Shown here: positions 1-7,249 of the stretch, piece after piece | How the letters are laid out: every line of letters begins with the position of its first letter | How positions within the stretch are numbered: the stretch's first letter is position 1 | The notes under the pieces: model-generated | Seen by the model: only the letters and a program-made list of their open reading frames with translations | Told to the model about the DNA's origin: nothing | Database searches by the model: none | Position numbers and translations under genes: made by a program | Assembly (NCBI RefSeq): GCF_041346945.1 | Contig: NZ_CP166850.1 | Location: 6,556,501 to 6,620,500 of the forward strand | From: Amycolatopsis sp. cg9 | GTDB lineage: Bacteria > Actinomycetota > Actinomycetes > Mycobacteriales > Pseudonocardiaceae | DNA length: 64,000 nt | Direction: 5' to 3'

Positions 1-1
1 C

Positions 2-859
2 GACCACGCCCGCAACGTCGCCCGGGTGCTCGCGTGCGAACCCGACCTCACGCTCGACAACGGCGCCGACCTGACGCTTTCGCTGCTGCGGTCCGGCCCG
101 CCGTCGGGCTGGCTCGGCGGCACCGAGGAGACGACGACCGGCGGCGTCCGGCTGCGGGAGGAACGCGTCGGGCACCCGGTCGTCGTGATCAACGATTCGC
201 GGCTGAAACTGCTGGTGGAGAACGAATTCGGCGTCGGGCAGAGCGTCGTCCAGGGTTTCCTCAACGCCACCAACCTGATGGTGCCGGGGATGCGTGCGGC
301 GGTGCTCGGCTACGGGCCGTGCGGGAAGGGCGTCGCGGACACGCTGTCCCGCCTCGGCGCGCGCGTCGCGGTGTGCGAACCGGATCCGATGCGCGCGCTG
401 GAGGCCATTTTGGACGGTCACCGGGTCGGTCCTTCCGGTGAAGTCCTGGCTGACGCCCAAGCGGTTTTCACGGTGACGGGCGCTCCCGGCGTCGTCGGCG
501 CGGAGGAACTCGCGGTCCTGCCCGACGGCGCGCTGATCGCGGGCGTCGGGCACTTCGCGTGGGAGATCGACGCGGCGGCGCTGCGGGCGGCCACGGTCCG
601 CACGGTCGAGTACGGCGCGCCGGGCCGCCGCACGGGGCACGTGCTGACCGGCGGCCGCGAGATCGTCGTCCTCGACCAGGGCCGGATGCTCAACCTGACC
701 GCGGCCACCGGCAACTCGATCCAGGCGATGGACCTGGGCCTGACCCTGCAGGTCCGGAGCCTGGCGGCGGTGGCGGGCGGACTGGCACCGGGTGTCCAGC
801 CGGTCCCGGCCGCGGTGGAACACCGCATCGCGACGGACCTGGTGGCGCGGCTGAGCTAG
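2..859 (+). CDS. S-adenosyl-L-homocysteine hydrolase family protein (5' truncated by the window edge)
   Basis: The frame is open from the first bases of the window, so the N-terminus (roughly the first 100-150 residues by family comparison) lies upstream. What is visible is the adenosylhomocysteinase core: a NGADLT substrate segment, GGTEETTTG, VINDS followed by KLLVENEFG (the Lys and Asn positions that contact SAH and NAD), and the Rossmann motif GYGPCGKGVA. The family cleaves SAH to adenosine and homocysteine using bound NAD. The usual C-terminal tail ending in a Tyr-Arg-Tyr type motif is not seen; the protein ends in VARLS. It may therefore be a diverged homologue rather than the housekeeping ahcY. 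The nearby F420 oxidoreductase has its own promoter, so the two are probably separate units. Confidence 0.8.
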   Translation, partial: DHARNVARVLACEPDLTLDNGADLTLSLLRSGPPSGWLGGTEETTTGGVRLREERVGHPVVVINDSRLKLLVENEFGVGQSVVQGFLNATNLMVPGMRAAVLGYGPCGKGVADTLSRLGARVAVCEPDPMRALEAILDGHRVGPSGEVLADAQAVFTVTGAPGVVGAEELAVLPDGALIAGVGHFAWEIDAAALRAATVRTVEYGAPGRRTGHVLTGGREIVVLDQGRMLNLTAATGNSIQAMDLGLTLQVRSLAAVAGGLAPGVQPVPAAVEHRIATDLVARLS

Positions 860-860
860 C

Positions 861-891
861 TTGACCTGGAGCGCGCTCCAGGACCTAACGT
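861..891 (+). promoter_or_regulatory. MerR-type promoter with an 18-bp perfect dyad in a 19-bp spacer
   Basis: A -35 element TTGACC (861-866) and a -10 element TAACGT (886-891) are separated by 19 bp, longer than the usual 17. The spacer is largely filled by the perfect palindrome CCTGGAGCGCGCTCCAGG (865-882). An overlong spacer holding the operator is the hallmark of promoters that MerR-family activators untwist. The gene served starts at 927. No MerR gene lies in the window, so the regulator acts in trans. Confidence 0.7.
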
Positions 892-926
892 GGGGTCACT
901 TCGACCGCACGTCAGGAGAACACCCC

Positions 927-1802
927 ATGGAACTCGGCTTCCACCTGCCCATCTTCGACATCGACGGCGGGCCCGCCGCCATCGCCGGCGAGCTCGCCCG
1001 GGTGGGCGCCGCGGCGGAGGAGGCCGGTGCGACCTGGTTGTCCTTCATGGACCACTACTTCCAGATCGAACCCACCGGTCTCCCCGCCGAGTCGCACATG
1101 CTGGAGGGCTACACGACGCTCGGCTACCTGGCCGCGCACACGTCCCGCATCGAGCTCGGCCTGCTGGTCACGGGCGTGACCTACCGCCACCCGGGCCTGC
1201 TCGCGAAGATCGTCACGACCCTCGACGTCCTCTCCGGCGGCCGCGCGGCCCTCGGCATCGGCGCGGCCTGGTTCGAGCGCGAGCACCAGGGGATGGGCGT
1301 GCCGTTCCCGCCGGTCGCCGAGCGCTTCGAACGGCTGGAGGAAACGCTGCGCATCTGCGGGCAGATGTGGGACCCCGCGGCCAACGGCCCGTTCGAGGGC
1401 AAGCACTACCAGCTGGCGGAGACCCTTTGTTCGCCGCAGCCGCTCCACCGCCCGAACATCCTGATCGGCGGCTCGGGCGAGCGCAAGACGCTGCGCCTGG
1501 TCGCCCAGTACGGCGACGCGTGCAACCTGTTCGGCACCTCGCCGGAGGACGTGGCCCACAAGCTCGACGTGCTGCGCCGCCACTGCGACGACGCCGGCCG
1601 CGACTATGCCGCGATCCGCAAGACGATCCTGGCCAACAACCCGCGCCCCACCCCGGAAACCCGCGACGACTTCGTCCGCTCGATGGCGGCCTACGCGAAA
1701 CTGGGCGTGCAGACGGCGATCATCACCCCGACGACGGGCGCACCGGCGGCGTGGATCGAGGCCATGGCCCCGGTGGTGCCGCAGCTGGCCTCGCTGGATT
1801 AG
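927..1802 (+). CDS. LLM-class F420-dependent oxidoreductase
   Basis: This is a luciferase-like TIM-barrel protein of about 291 residues. It begins MELGFHLPIFDIDG and continues with SFMDHYFQ, ELGLLVTGVTYRHPGLLAKIVTTLDVLSGGR and GIGAAW, the standard F420/FMN pocket segments, and later a LIGGSGE(R)KTLRLVAQYGDACN strand-turn. Members reduce or oxidise small substrates with deazaflavin F420; the substrate is not predictable. The ATG at 927 was chosen over an upstream in-frame TTG (861), because that TTG is the -35 box and AGGAGAA lies at 914-920. The gene stands behind a MerR-type promoter, suggesting induction by a ligand or stress. Confidence 0.85.
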   Translation: MELGFHLPIFDIDGGPAAIAGELARVGAAAEEAGATWLSFMDHYFQIEPTGLPAESHMLEGYTTLGYLAAHTSRIELGLLVTGVTYRHPGLLAKIVTTLDVLSGGRAALGIGAAWFEREHQGMGVPFPPVAERFERLEETLRICGQMWDPAANGPFEGKHYQLAETLCSPQPLHRPNILIGGSGERKTLRLVAQYGDACNLFGTSPEDVAHKLDVLRRHCDDAGRDYAAIRKTILANNPRPTPETRDDFVRSMAAYAKLGVQTAIITPTTGAPAAWIEAMAPVVPQLASLD

Positions 1803-1900
1803 TCCACAAAGGACTCTCGGGTCGTTTTTCGATCGCCGTGAACCACTCGGCCGGTTCCGCCGTGTGACTGGGTGAGGTGGCGACCCGAGAGGAGGGGCTG

Positions 1901-3019
1901 ATGCCCCACACGCGCAGTACCGGACGACACCGCAAACCGGCGACGATCGGGCTGGTAGCGCTACTGGGAGTCGCGGGGGCGACCGCGACGGCGATCGCCC
2001 TGAGCAGCCCGGCGAGCAACGCGGCGACCGAGAACTGCAGTGGTCTGGACACGGCGCTGCAGAACAACCTGACGTTCATCGCCGGCCAGCAAGCCGCCCC
2101 GGACGCCCAATCGGCGGCCCGCATCGCCAACCGCCAGGCAGTCGTCCAGCAGATCGAGCAGCGGCGCGAGGCCGCGGGATGCGAAGGCAAGGTAGCGGCC
2201 AACGCGGCCGCGGCCGAGTGCGCGGCGGTGACCGGAGCAGCGGACCAGGCCGAGGCGGCCGAGCAGAAGGGCATGGGCGGGAAGAAGGCCAAGGCCGACG
2301 AGAACGGCATGGCCGCCGACGAGAACGGCATGGCTGAGCAGCAGGGCATGGCCGGTCAGAACGGCAAGGCCAAGCAGAAGGGCAAGGCCGCCGAGAAGGG
2401 CATGGCGGCCGAGAAGGGCATGGCGGCCGACGAGCAGAACGCCGCCGACCAGAACGCCGCCGACCAGAACGCCGCCGACCAGAACGCTGCGGCCGTCCAG
2501 GCCTGCGAAGTGGTCGAGAAGTGCGTAGCCCAAGCCGCCGGTGCCGCCGGCATGGCCGAGCAGGACATGGCCGAGGAGAACGGCGCGGCCAAGCAGAACG
2601 GCATGGCCGAGCAGCAGGGCATGGCGAACGAGAATGGCATGGCCGCCCAGGACGGCATGGCTGACCAGCAGGGCATGGCGAACGAGAACGGCATGGCCAA
2701 CGAGCAGGGCATGGCCAACGAGAACGGCGCGGCCCAGCAGGACGCGGCGGCCCAGAACGAGGTCTCCGACCAGGACTGCGCGGCGATCCTCGACTGCGTC
2801 GCCCAAGCCACAGCCGACCAGACCGCCGCCGCGGCCGACCAGCAGGGCATGGCCGCCGAGCAGAAGGGCAAGGCCCACCAGAAGGCCGACGCCCAGGCCG
2901 CCGAGCAGACCGCCGCGGCCGCCGAAAAGTGCGTCGCGGCCCAAGCCGCCAAGGCCGAAGCCACGGAAACCGCCACCGCCGAGGCCACGGACACAGCCAC
3001 CGCGACCGCCGGCAAGTAG
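1901..3019 (+). CDS. Secreted low-complexity Ala/Glu/Gln/Asn-rich repeat protein
   Basis: No known family is recognised. The start ATG at 1901 follows GAGGAGGGG. Residues 1-45 look like a signal peptide: a basic N-terminus, a GLVALLGVAGATATAIAL core, then SNA-A. The body is built from degenerate 5-6-residue units of the type (E/Q/D)(N/Q/K)GMA, mostly between 2270 and 2740, with a DQNAA run near 2440-2490. Cysteines recur in two CX5CVAQA modules (ACEVVEKCVAQA; DCAAILDCVAQA), and a KCVAAQA occurs near the end. The C-terminus is a Thr/Ala/Glu tail. Composition suggests an extended or helical extracellular or wall-associated protein held by disulfides. The 32-bp hairpin just downstream indicates a monocistronic unit. 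Confidence 0.75.
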   Translation: MPHTRSTGRHRKPATIGLVALLGVAGATATAIALSSPASNAATENCSGLDTALQNNLTFIAGQQAAPDAQSAARIANRQAVVQQIEQRREAAGCEGKVAANAAAAECAAVTGAADQAEAAEQKGMGGKKAKADENGMAADENGMAEQQGMAGQNGKAKQKGKAAEKGMAAEKGMAADEQNAADQNAADQNAADQNAAAVQACEVVEKCVAQAAGAAGMAEQDMAEENGAAKQNGMAEQQGMANENGMAAQDGMADQQGMANENGMANEQGMANENGAAQQDAAAQNEVSDQDCAAILDCVAQATADQTAAAADQQGMAAEQKGKAHQKADAQAAEQTAAAAEKCVAAQAAKAEATETATAEATDTATATAGK

Positions 3020-3026
3020 CAGACCC

Positions 3027-3065
3027 GGAGGGTGAGCACCGGTGGCGGGCCGGTGCTCACCCTCC
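3027..3065 (+). terminator. Strong hairpin terminator after the repeat protein
   Basis: A perfect 16-bp stem (3027-3042 with 3050-3065, arm GGAGGGTGAGCACCGG) encloses a 7-nt loop. It begins 7 bp after the stop of the repeat protein. There is no U-tract, as is usual in high-GC actinobacteria. Confidence 0.8.
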
Positions 3066-3193
3066 GCCACCCGGAGCCCGCCAGGTCGCCCGAACCGGTG
3101 ACCGGCGGGAACTCCGGCCCGTCGCCGATCGTTCACCAGACAGAGCGCAGTACCCTGGCGTTCGCAAGCGACCGACGACAGCACGAGGCTTCA

Positions 3194-3847
3194 GTGACCA
3201 CCGACCCGGCGGCCGAGGACGCTTCCCTGCGTGAGGCAGCCGACGAGCTCGCCGTCGCCGGGCAGCTCCCGCGGTTCCTCCTGATGTACAAGTTCGCCAT
3301 CGAAGAGCTGATGACGAAGCTGCGGATCCTCAGCGAGGAGTTCGACTTCGTCCACCAGCACGACCCGATCGAGCACATCACCAGCCGGGTCAAGCGGCCC
3401 GAAGCCATCAAGGAAAAGGTGCACCGCCGCGGCCTCGGCACCGACTGGGTGTCCGCCGCCGGCGCGCTCGACGACATCGCCGGGATCCGCGTCGTGTGCC
3501 CGTTCGTGTCCGACGTCTACGAAGTCGCCCGGATGCTCACCGCGCAGGACGACGTCGAACTGCTGCGCACCAAGGACTACATCGCCCAACCCAAGGCGAA
3601 CGGCTACCGCAGCCTGCACCTCATCGTCCGCATCCCGGTGTTCCTGTCGGACCGCGTCGAGAAGGTCAAGGTCGAGGTGCAGCTGCGCACCATCGCGATG
3701 GACTTCTGGGCGGCCGTCGAGCACAAGCTGTCGTACAAGTACCGCGACAGCGTCCCGCCGGACTTCGCGGGCGAGCTGTCGGCGGCGGCCAGGACGGCGG
3801 CCGACCTCGACGCGCGGATGGCCGCGCTGCACGAACGGATCCGCTAG
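3194..3847 (+). CDS. Small alarmone synthetase, RelA/SpoT (p)ppGpp synthetase domain only
   Basis: This 217-residue protein consists of a RelA_SpoT synthetase domain without HD hydrolase, TGS or ACT domains. Visible motifs are RVKRPEAIKEKV, DDIAGIRVV, TKDYIAQPKANGYRSLHLI and EVQLRTIAMDFWAAVEHKL, covering the ATP- and GDP/GTP-binding residues, so it should be active. Such proteins transfer pyrophosphate from ATP to GDP or GTP during stress. The GTG at 3194 is preferred: the frame upstream is open but overlaps the terminator hairpin, and residues before 3194 do not resemble the family. The gene is convergent with the TetR gene, and their stop codons share bases (3844-3847). Confidence 0.85.
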   Translation: MTTDPAAEDASLREAADELAVAGQLPRFLLMYKFAIEELMTKLRILSEEFDFVHQHDPIEHITSRVKRPEAIKEKVHRRGLGTDWVSAAGALDDIAGIRVVCPFVSDVYEVARMLTAQDDVELLRTKDYIAQPKANGYRSLHLIVRIPVFLSDRVEKVKVEVQLRTIAMDFWAAVEHKLSYKYRDSVPPDFAGELSAAARTAADLDARMAALHERIR

Positions 3848-4494
3848 AGCTCGCTCAGGGCGTCGAGCAGGATCCGCAGCCCGAACTCGAACTCCGCTTC
3901 GTGGTCGCACACCGCGAGGTACGGTGCCGCCGCGGAAACGGCGGGCAGCCCGGAACCCCGCAGGTCCGCGAGCCGGCGGCGGGCGCCGTCGGGATCGGCG
4001 CCGCTGAACGTCGGCGCGGCCTCGACCTCCCGCATCAGCGTGCCGATCAGGAACGCCAGCACCGCCCGCAGCCCGTGCACCGCGCGCTCCGGCGGGAACC
4101 CCGCCGCGAGCAGCGGTCCGAGCACGGCCTCGACCGGCGCCAGCGCCGTCATCGACGCGAGCTGGCGGGTGAGCACGAGCGGCGCCGCGCGCGGGTGGTC
4201 GAGCATCGCGGCCCGGAAACCGTGCGCCAGCGCGGACATCGTCTCCCGCAGGTCCCCGGACGGGGGTGCCGGGATCGCGGCCAGCAGCACCTCGGCGACG
4301 CCGTCGAGCAGCGCGTCCTTGCCGTCGACGTGGTTGTACAGGCTCATCGGGTCGACGCCGAGCCGGCGCGCGAGCTTGCGCATGCTGACGGCGTCCAGGC
4401 CCTCTTCGTCGACCAGGGCGAGTGCCTCGTGCAGGATCCGGTCCCGGGACAGTCCACCGAGGTCCTTGGGCGGACGCCCGCGCCGGGTCGTCAC
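3844..4494 (-). CDS. TetR-family regulator with a TetR_C tetracycline-repressor-type C-terminal domain
   Basis: The protein has 216 residues. The N-terminal HTH spans about residues 10-55 (RDRILHEALALVDEEG, then SMRKLARRLGVDPMSLYNHVDGKDALL), which is the TetR/AcrR signature. The longer C-terminal helical domain resembles the TetR_C subgroup. GTG at 4494 overlaps the TGA of the P450 gene (4491), so the pair is translationally coupled. An inverted repeat upstream of the P450 gene (5820-5856) is the probable operator, which would make this an autorepressor of the operon and possibly of the divergent SnoaL-like gene. The inducer is unknown. Confidence 0.85.
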   Translation of the reverse strand: MTTRRGRPPKDLGGLSRDRILHEALALVDEEGLDAVSMRKLARRLGVDPMSLYNHVDGKDALLDGVAEVLLAAIPAPPSGDLRETMSALAHGFRAAMLDHPRAAPLVLTRQLASMTALAPVEAVLGPLLAAGFPPERAVHGLRAVLAFLIGTLMREVEAAPTFSGADPDGARRRLADLRGSGLPAVSAAAPYLAVCDHEAEFEFGLRILLDALSEL

Positions 4495-5795
4495 GCGGCG
4501 AGCACCGCGGGCAGGTTTTCGTAGCCGCGCAGGATCCGCGTCGACCGGCGGCGGCCGCCGGGCAGCACGCGCAGGCCGGGGAACCGCTCGAAGATCGTGC
4601 GCAACCCGATCTCGCCCTCCATGCGCGCCAGCGAGGCGCCGAGGCAGTGGTGGCGGCCGGCGCCGAACGCCACGTGGTCGCGCGCCCGCTCCCGGGTGAC
4701 GTCGAAGACCGCCGGGTCGGCGAACACGCCGGGGTCGCGGTTCGCGCCGGCCAGCACGGTGGTCACCAGCGCGCCGCGCGGCAGCGGAACGCCGGCGACC
4801 TCGGTCGCGCGAGTCGCGAGGCGCCCGGTCAGCAGTACCGGCGGGTCGTAGCGGAGCACTTCTTCGACGGCGTTGCCCCACAGCTCGGGACGTTCGCGCA
4901 GCACGGCGAGCTGCGCGGGGTCGCCGGCGAGCAGTGCGATGCCGCTGCCGAGCAGGTTGACCGTCGTCTCGAACCCGGCCGCCAGCACCAGGCCCGCGGT
5001 CGACTTCAGCTCCGTCTCGGTGAGGCCGACTCCGTCGTCCCGGGCCGCGACGAGCTTGCTGAACAGGTCCTTGCCGGGGTGCCGGCGCAGGTGGTCGAGG
5101 TGCTCGCCGAGCCAGGTGTCGAACTCGCCCAGCGCGGTCTCGACGTGGCGGAAGGTCCGCCAGCCCAGGCCGAGGTCGAGGCTGGGCGCGGCCGCCGAGC
5201 CCAGGGCCAGCACCTTCCCGAGGTCGGACGGCGGCACGCCGAGGATCTCGCTGATGACGGTCACCGGCAGCAGCCCGCAGTAGGACTCGACGAGGTCGAG
5301 CGGGCGGCCGGGGTCGAGCTCGTCGAGCAGGCCGTCGGCGATCTCCTGCACGCGCCCGCGCAGCTGCTCGACGGCGCGCGCGGTGAACACGCCGGTGACG
5401 AGCTTGCGGTAGCGGGTGTGCTCGGGCGGGTTGACGGCGAGCAGCGACGGCGGCCGCACCGGGTGCAGGTGCTCGCCCGCCGACCACTCGACCAGCCGGC
5501 CGAGCGGCGAGCCGTCGGCGCCGATGACGCCGACGCGGAAGTCGTCGCTGGAGAGCACTTCCCGGACCGCGGCGTGCGTGGTGGTCATCCAGCCGAACCG
5601 GGTGCGCGCCAGCGGGCCGGCGGCGCGGATCTCCTCGAACAGCCCGGTCAGGTCCCGCCCGTCGGCGGCCGCGACGACCATCCGCCCTTGCAGGTCCCCG
5701 CGCCTGGCCTCGCGGCGCAGCACGGTCCGGGGCAGCGCGTGCCCGAGGCTCCACCGGACGACGGGTTTCGCGCGGGCCAGAGCTCCTTCGAGCAC
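4491..5795 (-). CDS. Cytochrome P450
   Basis: The protein has 434 residues and the full bacterial P450 signature: I-helix AGFETT (oxygen activation), K-helix EEVLR, and the haem loop FGAGRHHCLG with thiolate ligand Cys384. The NPPEHTRYRKLV segment typical of bacterial class I P450s is also present. It would take electrons from ferredoxin and ferredoxin reductase, neither of which is encoded nearby. It forms a two-gene operon with the downstream TetR. The divergent neighbour is a SnoaL-like protein, so a small xenobiotic or secondary-metabolite oxidation unit is plausible. The substrate cannot be read from the sequence. Confidence 0.93.
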   Translation of the reverse strand: MLEGALARAKPVVRWSLGHALPRTVLRREARRGDLQGRMVVAAADGRDLTGLFEEIRAAGPLARTRFGWMTTTHAAVREVLSSDDFRVGVIGADGSPLGRLVEWSAGEHLHPVRPPSLLAVNPPEHTRYRKLVTGVFTARAVEQLRGRVQEIADGLLDELDPGRPLDLVESYCGLLPVTVISEILGVPPSDLGKVLALGSAAAPSLDLGLGWRTFRHVETALGEFDTWLGEHLDHLRRHPGKDLFSKLVAARDDGVGLTETELKSTAGLVLAAGFETTVNLLGSGIALLAGDPAQLAVLRERPELWGNAVEEVLRYDPPVLLTGRLATRATEVAGVPLPRGALVTTVLAGANRDPGVFADPAVFDVTRERARDHVAFGAGRHHCLGASLARMEGEIGLRTIFERFPGLRVLPGGRRRSTRILRGYENLPAVLAA

Positions 5796-5819
5796 GGCTT
5801 CCCCCTTCTTTCGGCGTGC

Positions 5820-5856
5820 CTACAGTGTAGGTTATCGTCGAATACCTACGCCGTAG
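5820..5856. promoter_or_regulatory. Divergent operator between the P450-TetR operon and the SnoaL-like gene
   Basis: Arms CTACAGTGTAGGT (5820-5832) and ACCTACGCCGTAG (5844-5856) form an inverted repeat matching at 11 of 13 positions around an 11-bp centre. It sits in the 75-bp intergenic region between the starts at 5795 and 5871. Size and symmetry fit a TetR dimer or pair-of-dimers site, and the TetR at 3844-4494 is the obvious candidate to bind it. Confidence 0.65.
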
Positions 5857-5870
5857 ATACAGGAGTCGTC

Positions 5871-6422
5871 ATGCCGCCGCGGATCCCCGCCCCCGAGGTC
5901 CTCGCGGCCCGGCAGAAGCTGGTGCTCGACCACTTCCGCGACGAGGTCGCCCAGGACTGGGACGCGACGCTGTCGACGTTCCCGCACCCGCACTACGAGG
6001 TCATCGCGACGATGACGGTCCACGACGGCGACGACGCGGTCCGCGGCTACTACCACGACACGCGCACGGCGTTCCCCGACCAGCACCACGAGCTGATCGC
6101 GCTGCGCCACAGCGCGGACGCGGTCGTCGTGGAGTTCTGGCTGCTGGGTACGCACCTCGGTCCGCTGGGCCCGGTCCCGGCGACGGGTTCGCGGTTCCGG
6201 GTGCGGATGACGGCTTACTTCGTGTTCGACGCGGAGGAAAAGCTGGTCTGCGAGCGGATCTACTTCGACACGCTGTCGATGCTCAAGCAGCTGGTCGGCG
6301 GGGTGGACAAGAAGAAGCCGAAGAACTGGCTGCTGCTGGCGCGGGTCGCGCGGGGGTTCCTGAAGATGTCGGGCGGGGAGCCGGATCCGCGGCTGGTGAA
6401 CACCGTGGAGCCGCAGTTCTAA
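5871..6422 (+). CDS. SnoaL-like / NTF2-fold polyketide-cyclase family protein
   Basis: This 183-residue protein fits the NTF2-like fold: an N-terminal helix (APEVLAARQKLVLDHFRDEVAQDWD), then HPHYEVIATMTVHDGDDAVRGYYHDTRTAFPDQHHELIAL, which matches SnoaL-type nuclear-transport-factor proteins. A lysine-rich stretch (VDKKKPKNW) follows near the C-terminus. Members are cyclases, isomerases or binding proteins; no catalytic assignment is safe. ATG 5871 follows AGGAG (5861-5865). It is divergent from the P450-TetR operon across a probable shared operator, so co-regulation with the P450 is inferred. Its stop overlaps that of the convergent membrane-protein gene. Confidence 0.75.
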   Translation: MPPRIPAPEVLAARQKLVLDHFRDEVAQDWDATLSTFPHPHYEVIATMTVHDGDDAVRGYYHDTRTAFPDQHHELIALRHSADAVVVEFWLLGTHLGPLGPVPATGSRFRVRMTAYFVFDAEEKLVCERIYFDTLSMLKQLVGGVDKKKPKNWLLLARVARGFLKMSGGEPDPRLVNTVEPQF

Positions 6423-7072
6423 CCGGGTTGTCCGGACCTGACCGGCGCCAGCAGCACGCCCAGCGCGAGCAGCTCCGTCAGCGCCATCCCGCGTTCCACC
6501 AGCCCGAGCGGGATCAGCGTCCACCACCGGCCGCCCTCGGTCGCGGCCACCACCACCGCGCCCAGGATCACCGCGAACCAGCCCAGGGACAGGATCGCCA
6601 GCACGCGCGCCAGCCGGCGCCGTCCCGGTGACGCGGGGAACGCCGCCCGCGCCGCCACCAGCACCGCCAGTGGCAACGCCACGAACGCCACCACGCTCGC
6701 GATCCGGTGCAGCGTCCCGCCGAAGTCGGCGCGGGAGACCGTGGCCCAGTCCGGCTTCGGGAACGCCACGATGACCAGCAACCCGACCGTCCACAATGTA
6801 CCCAAGATCGCCGCGGGTGCGGGGAGCCGGCGCTGCCTGCCCAGCACCGCCAGGCCCGCGGCCGAGCCGAGGGCGACCAGGACCACCGCGAGGTCGAACA
6901 CCCACTTGTGGTCCGACAAGCCGTACTCGCTGATCGTGCGGCGGGTCGGGCTGATCGCGTCGGTCGGCGGGATGACCTGCAGCAACAGCACCAGGCCGGC
7001 GCCGATCGCCAGCGCGGCCAGACCGCTGAGCGAGATCGCGACCGACACCCGTCGCGCAGGGACCGTGACCAT
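6419..7072 (-). CDS. DUF998-family integral membrane protein
   Basis: This protein of about 217 residues has six probable membrane segments: ISLSGLAALAIGAGLVLLLQ, VFDLAVVLVALGSAAGLAVL, ILGTLWTVGLLVIVAFP, a helix beginning HRIASVVAFVALPL, VLAILSLGWFAVILGAVVVA, and a C-terminal helix. The TRRTISEYGLSDH motif after the first segment is characteristic of DUF998 proteins. Function is unknown. ATG 7072 is preferred over an upstream in-frame GTG (7093), which adds seven residues without a ribosome-binding site. Confidence 0.75.
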   Translation of the reverse strand: MVTVPARRVSVAISLSGLAALAIGAGLVLLLQVIPPTDAISPTRRTISEYGLSDHKWVFDLAVVLVALGSAAGLAVLGRQRRLPAPAAILGTLWTVGLLVIVAFPKPDWATVSRADFGGTLHRIASVVAFVALPLAVLVAARAAFPASPGRRRLARVLAILSLGWFAVILGAVVVAATEGGRWWTLIPLGLVERGMALTELLALGVLLAPVRSGQPG

Positions 7073-7249
7073 GGACCGACAGTAGCCGACCACCGGTTGA
7101 ACTCCCGGTGAAAAGGTCCTTCCGGGCAGCCGGACGGGCTGAACGCTGTACGACTTACGGCGGTTACCGCAGCCGGATTTCCTCCATTATGGTCACTCGC
7201 TACCGGTACGTCCGCCGTGCCGTGCCCTCGCTCAAGGAGGTCTTTTCCT

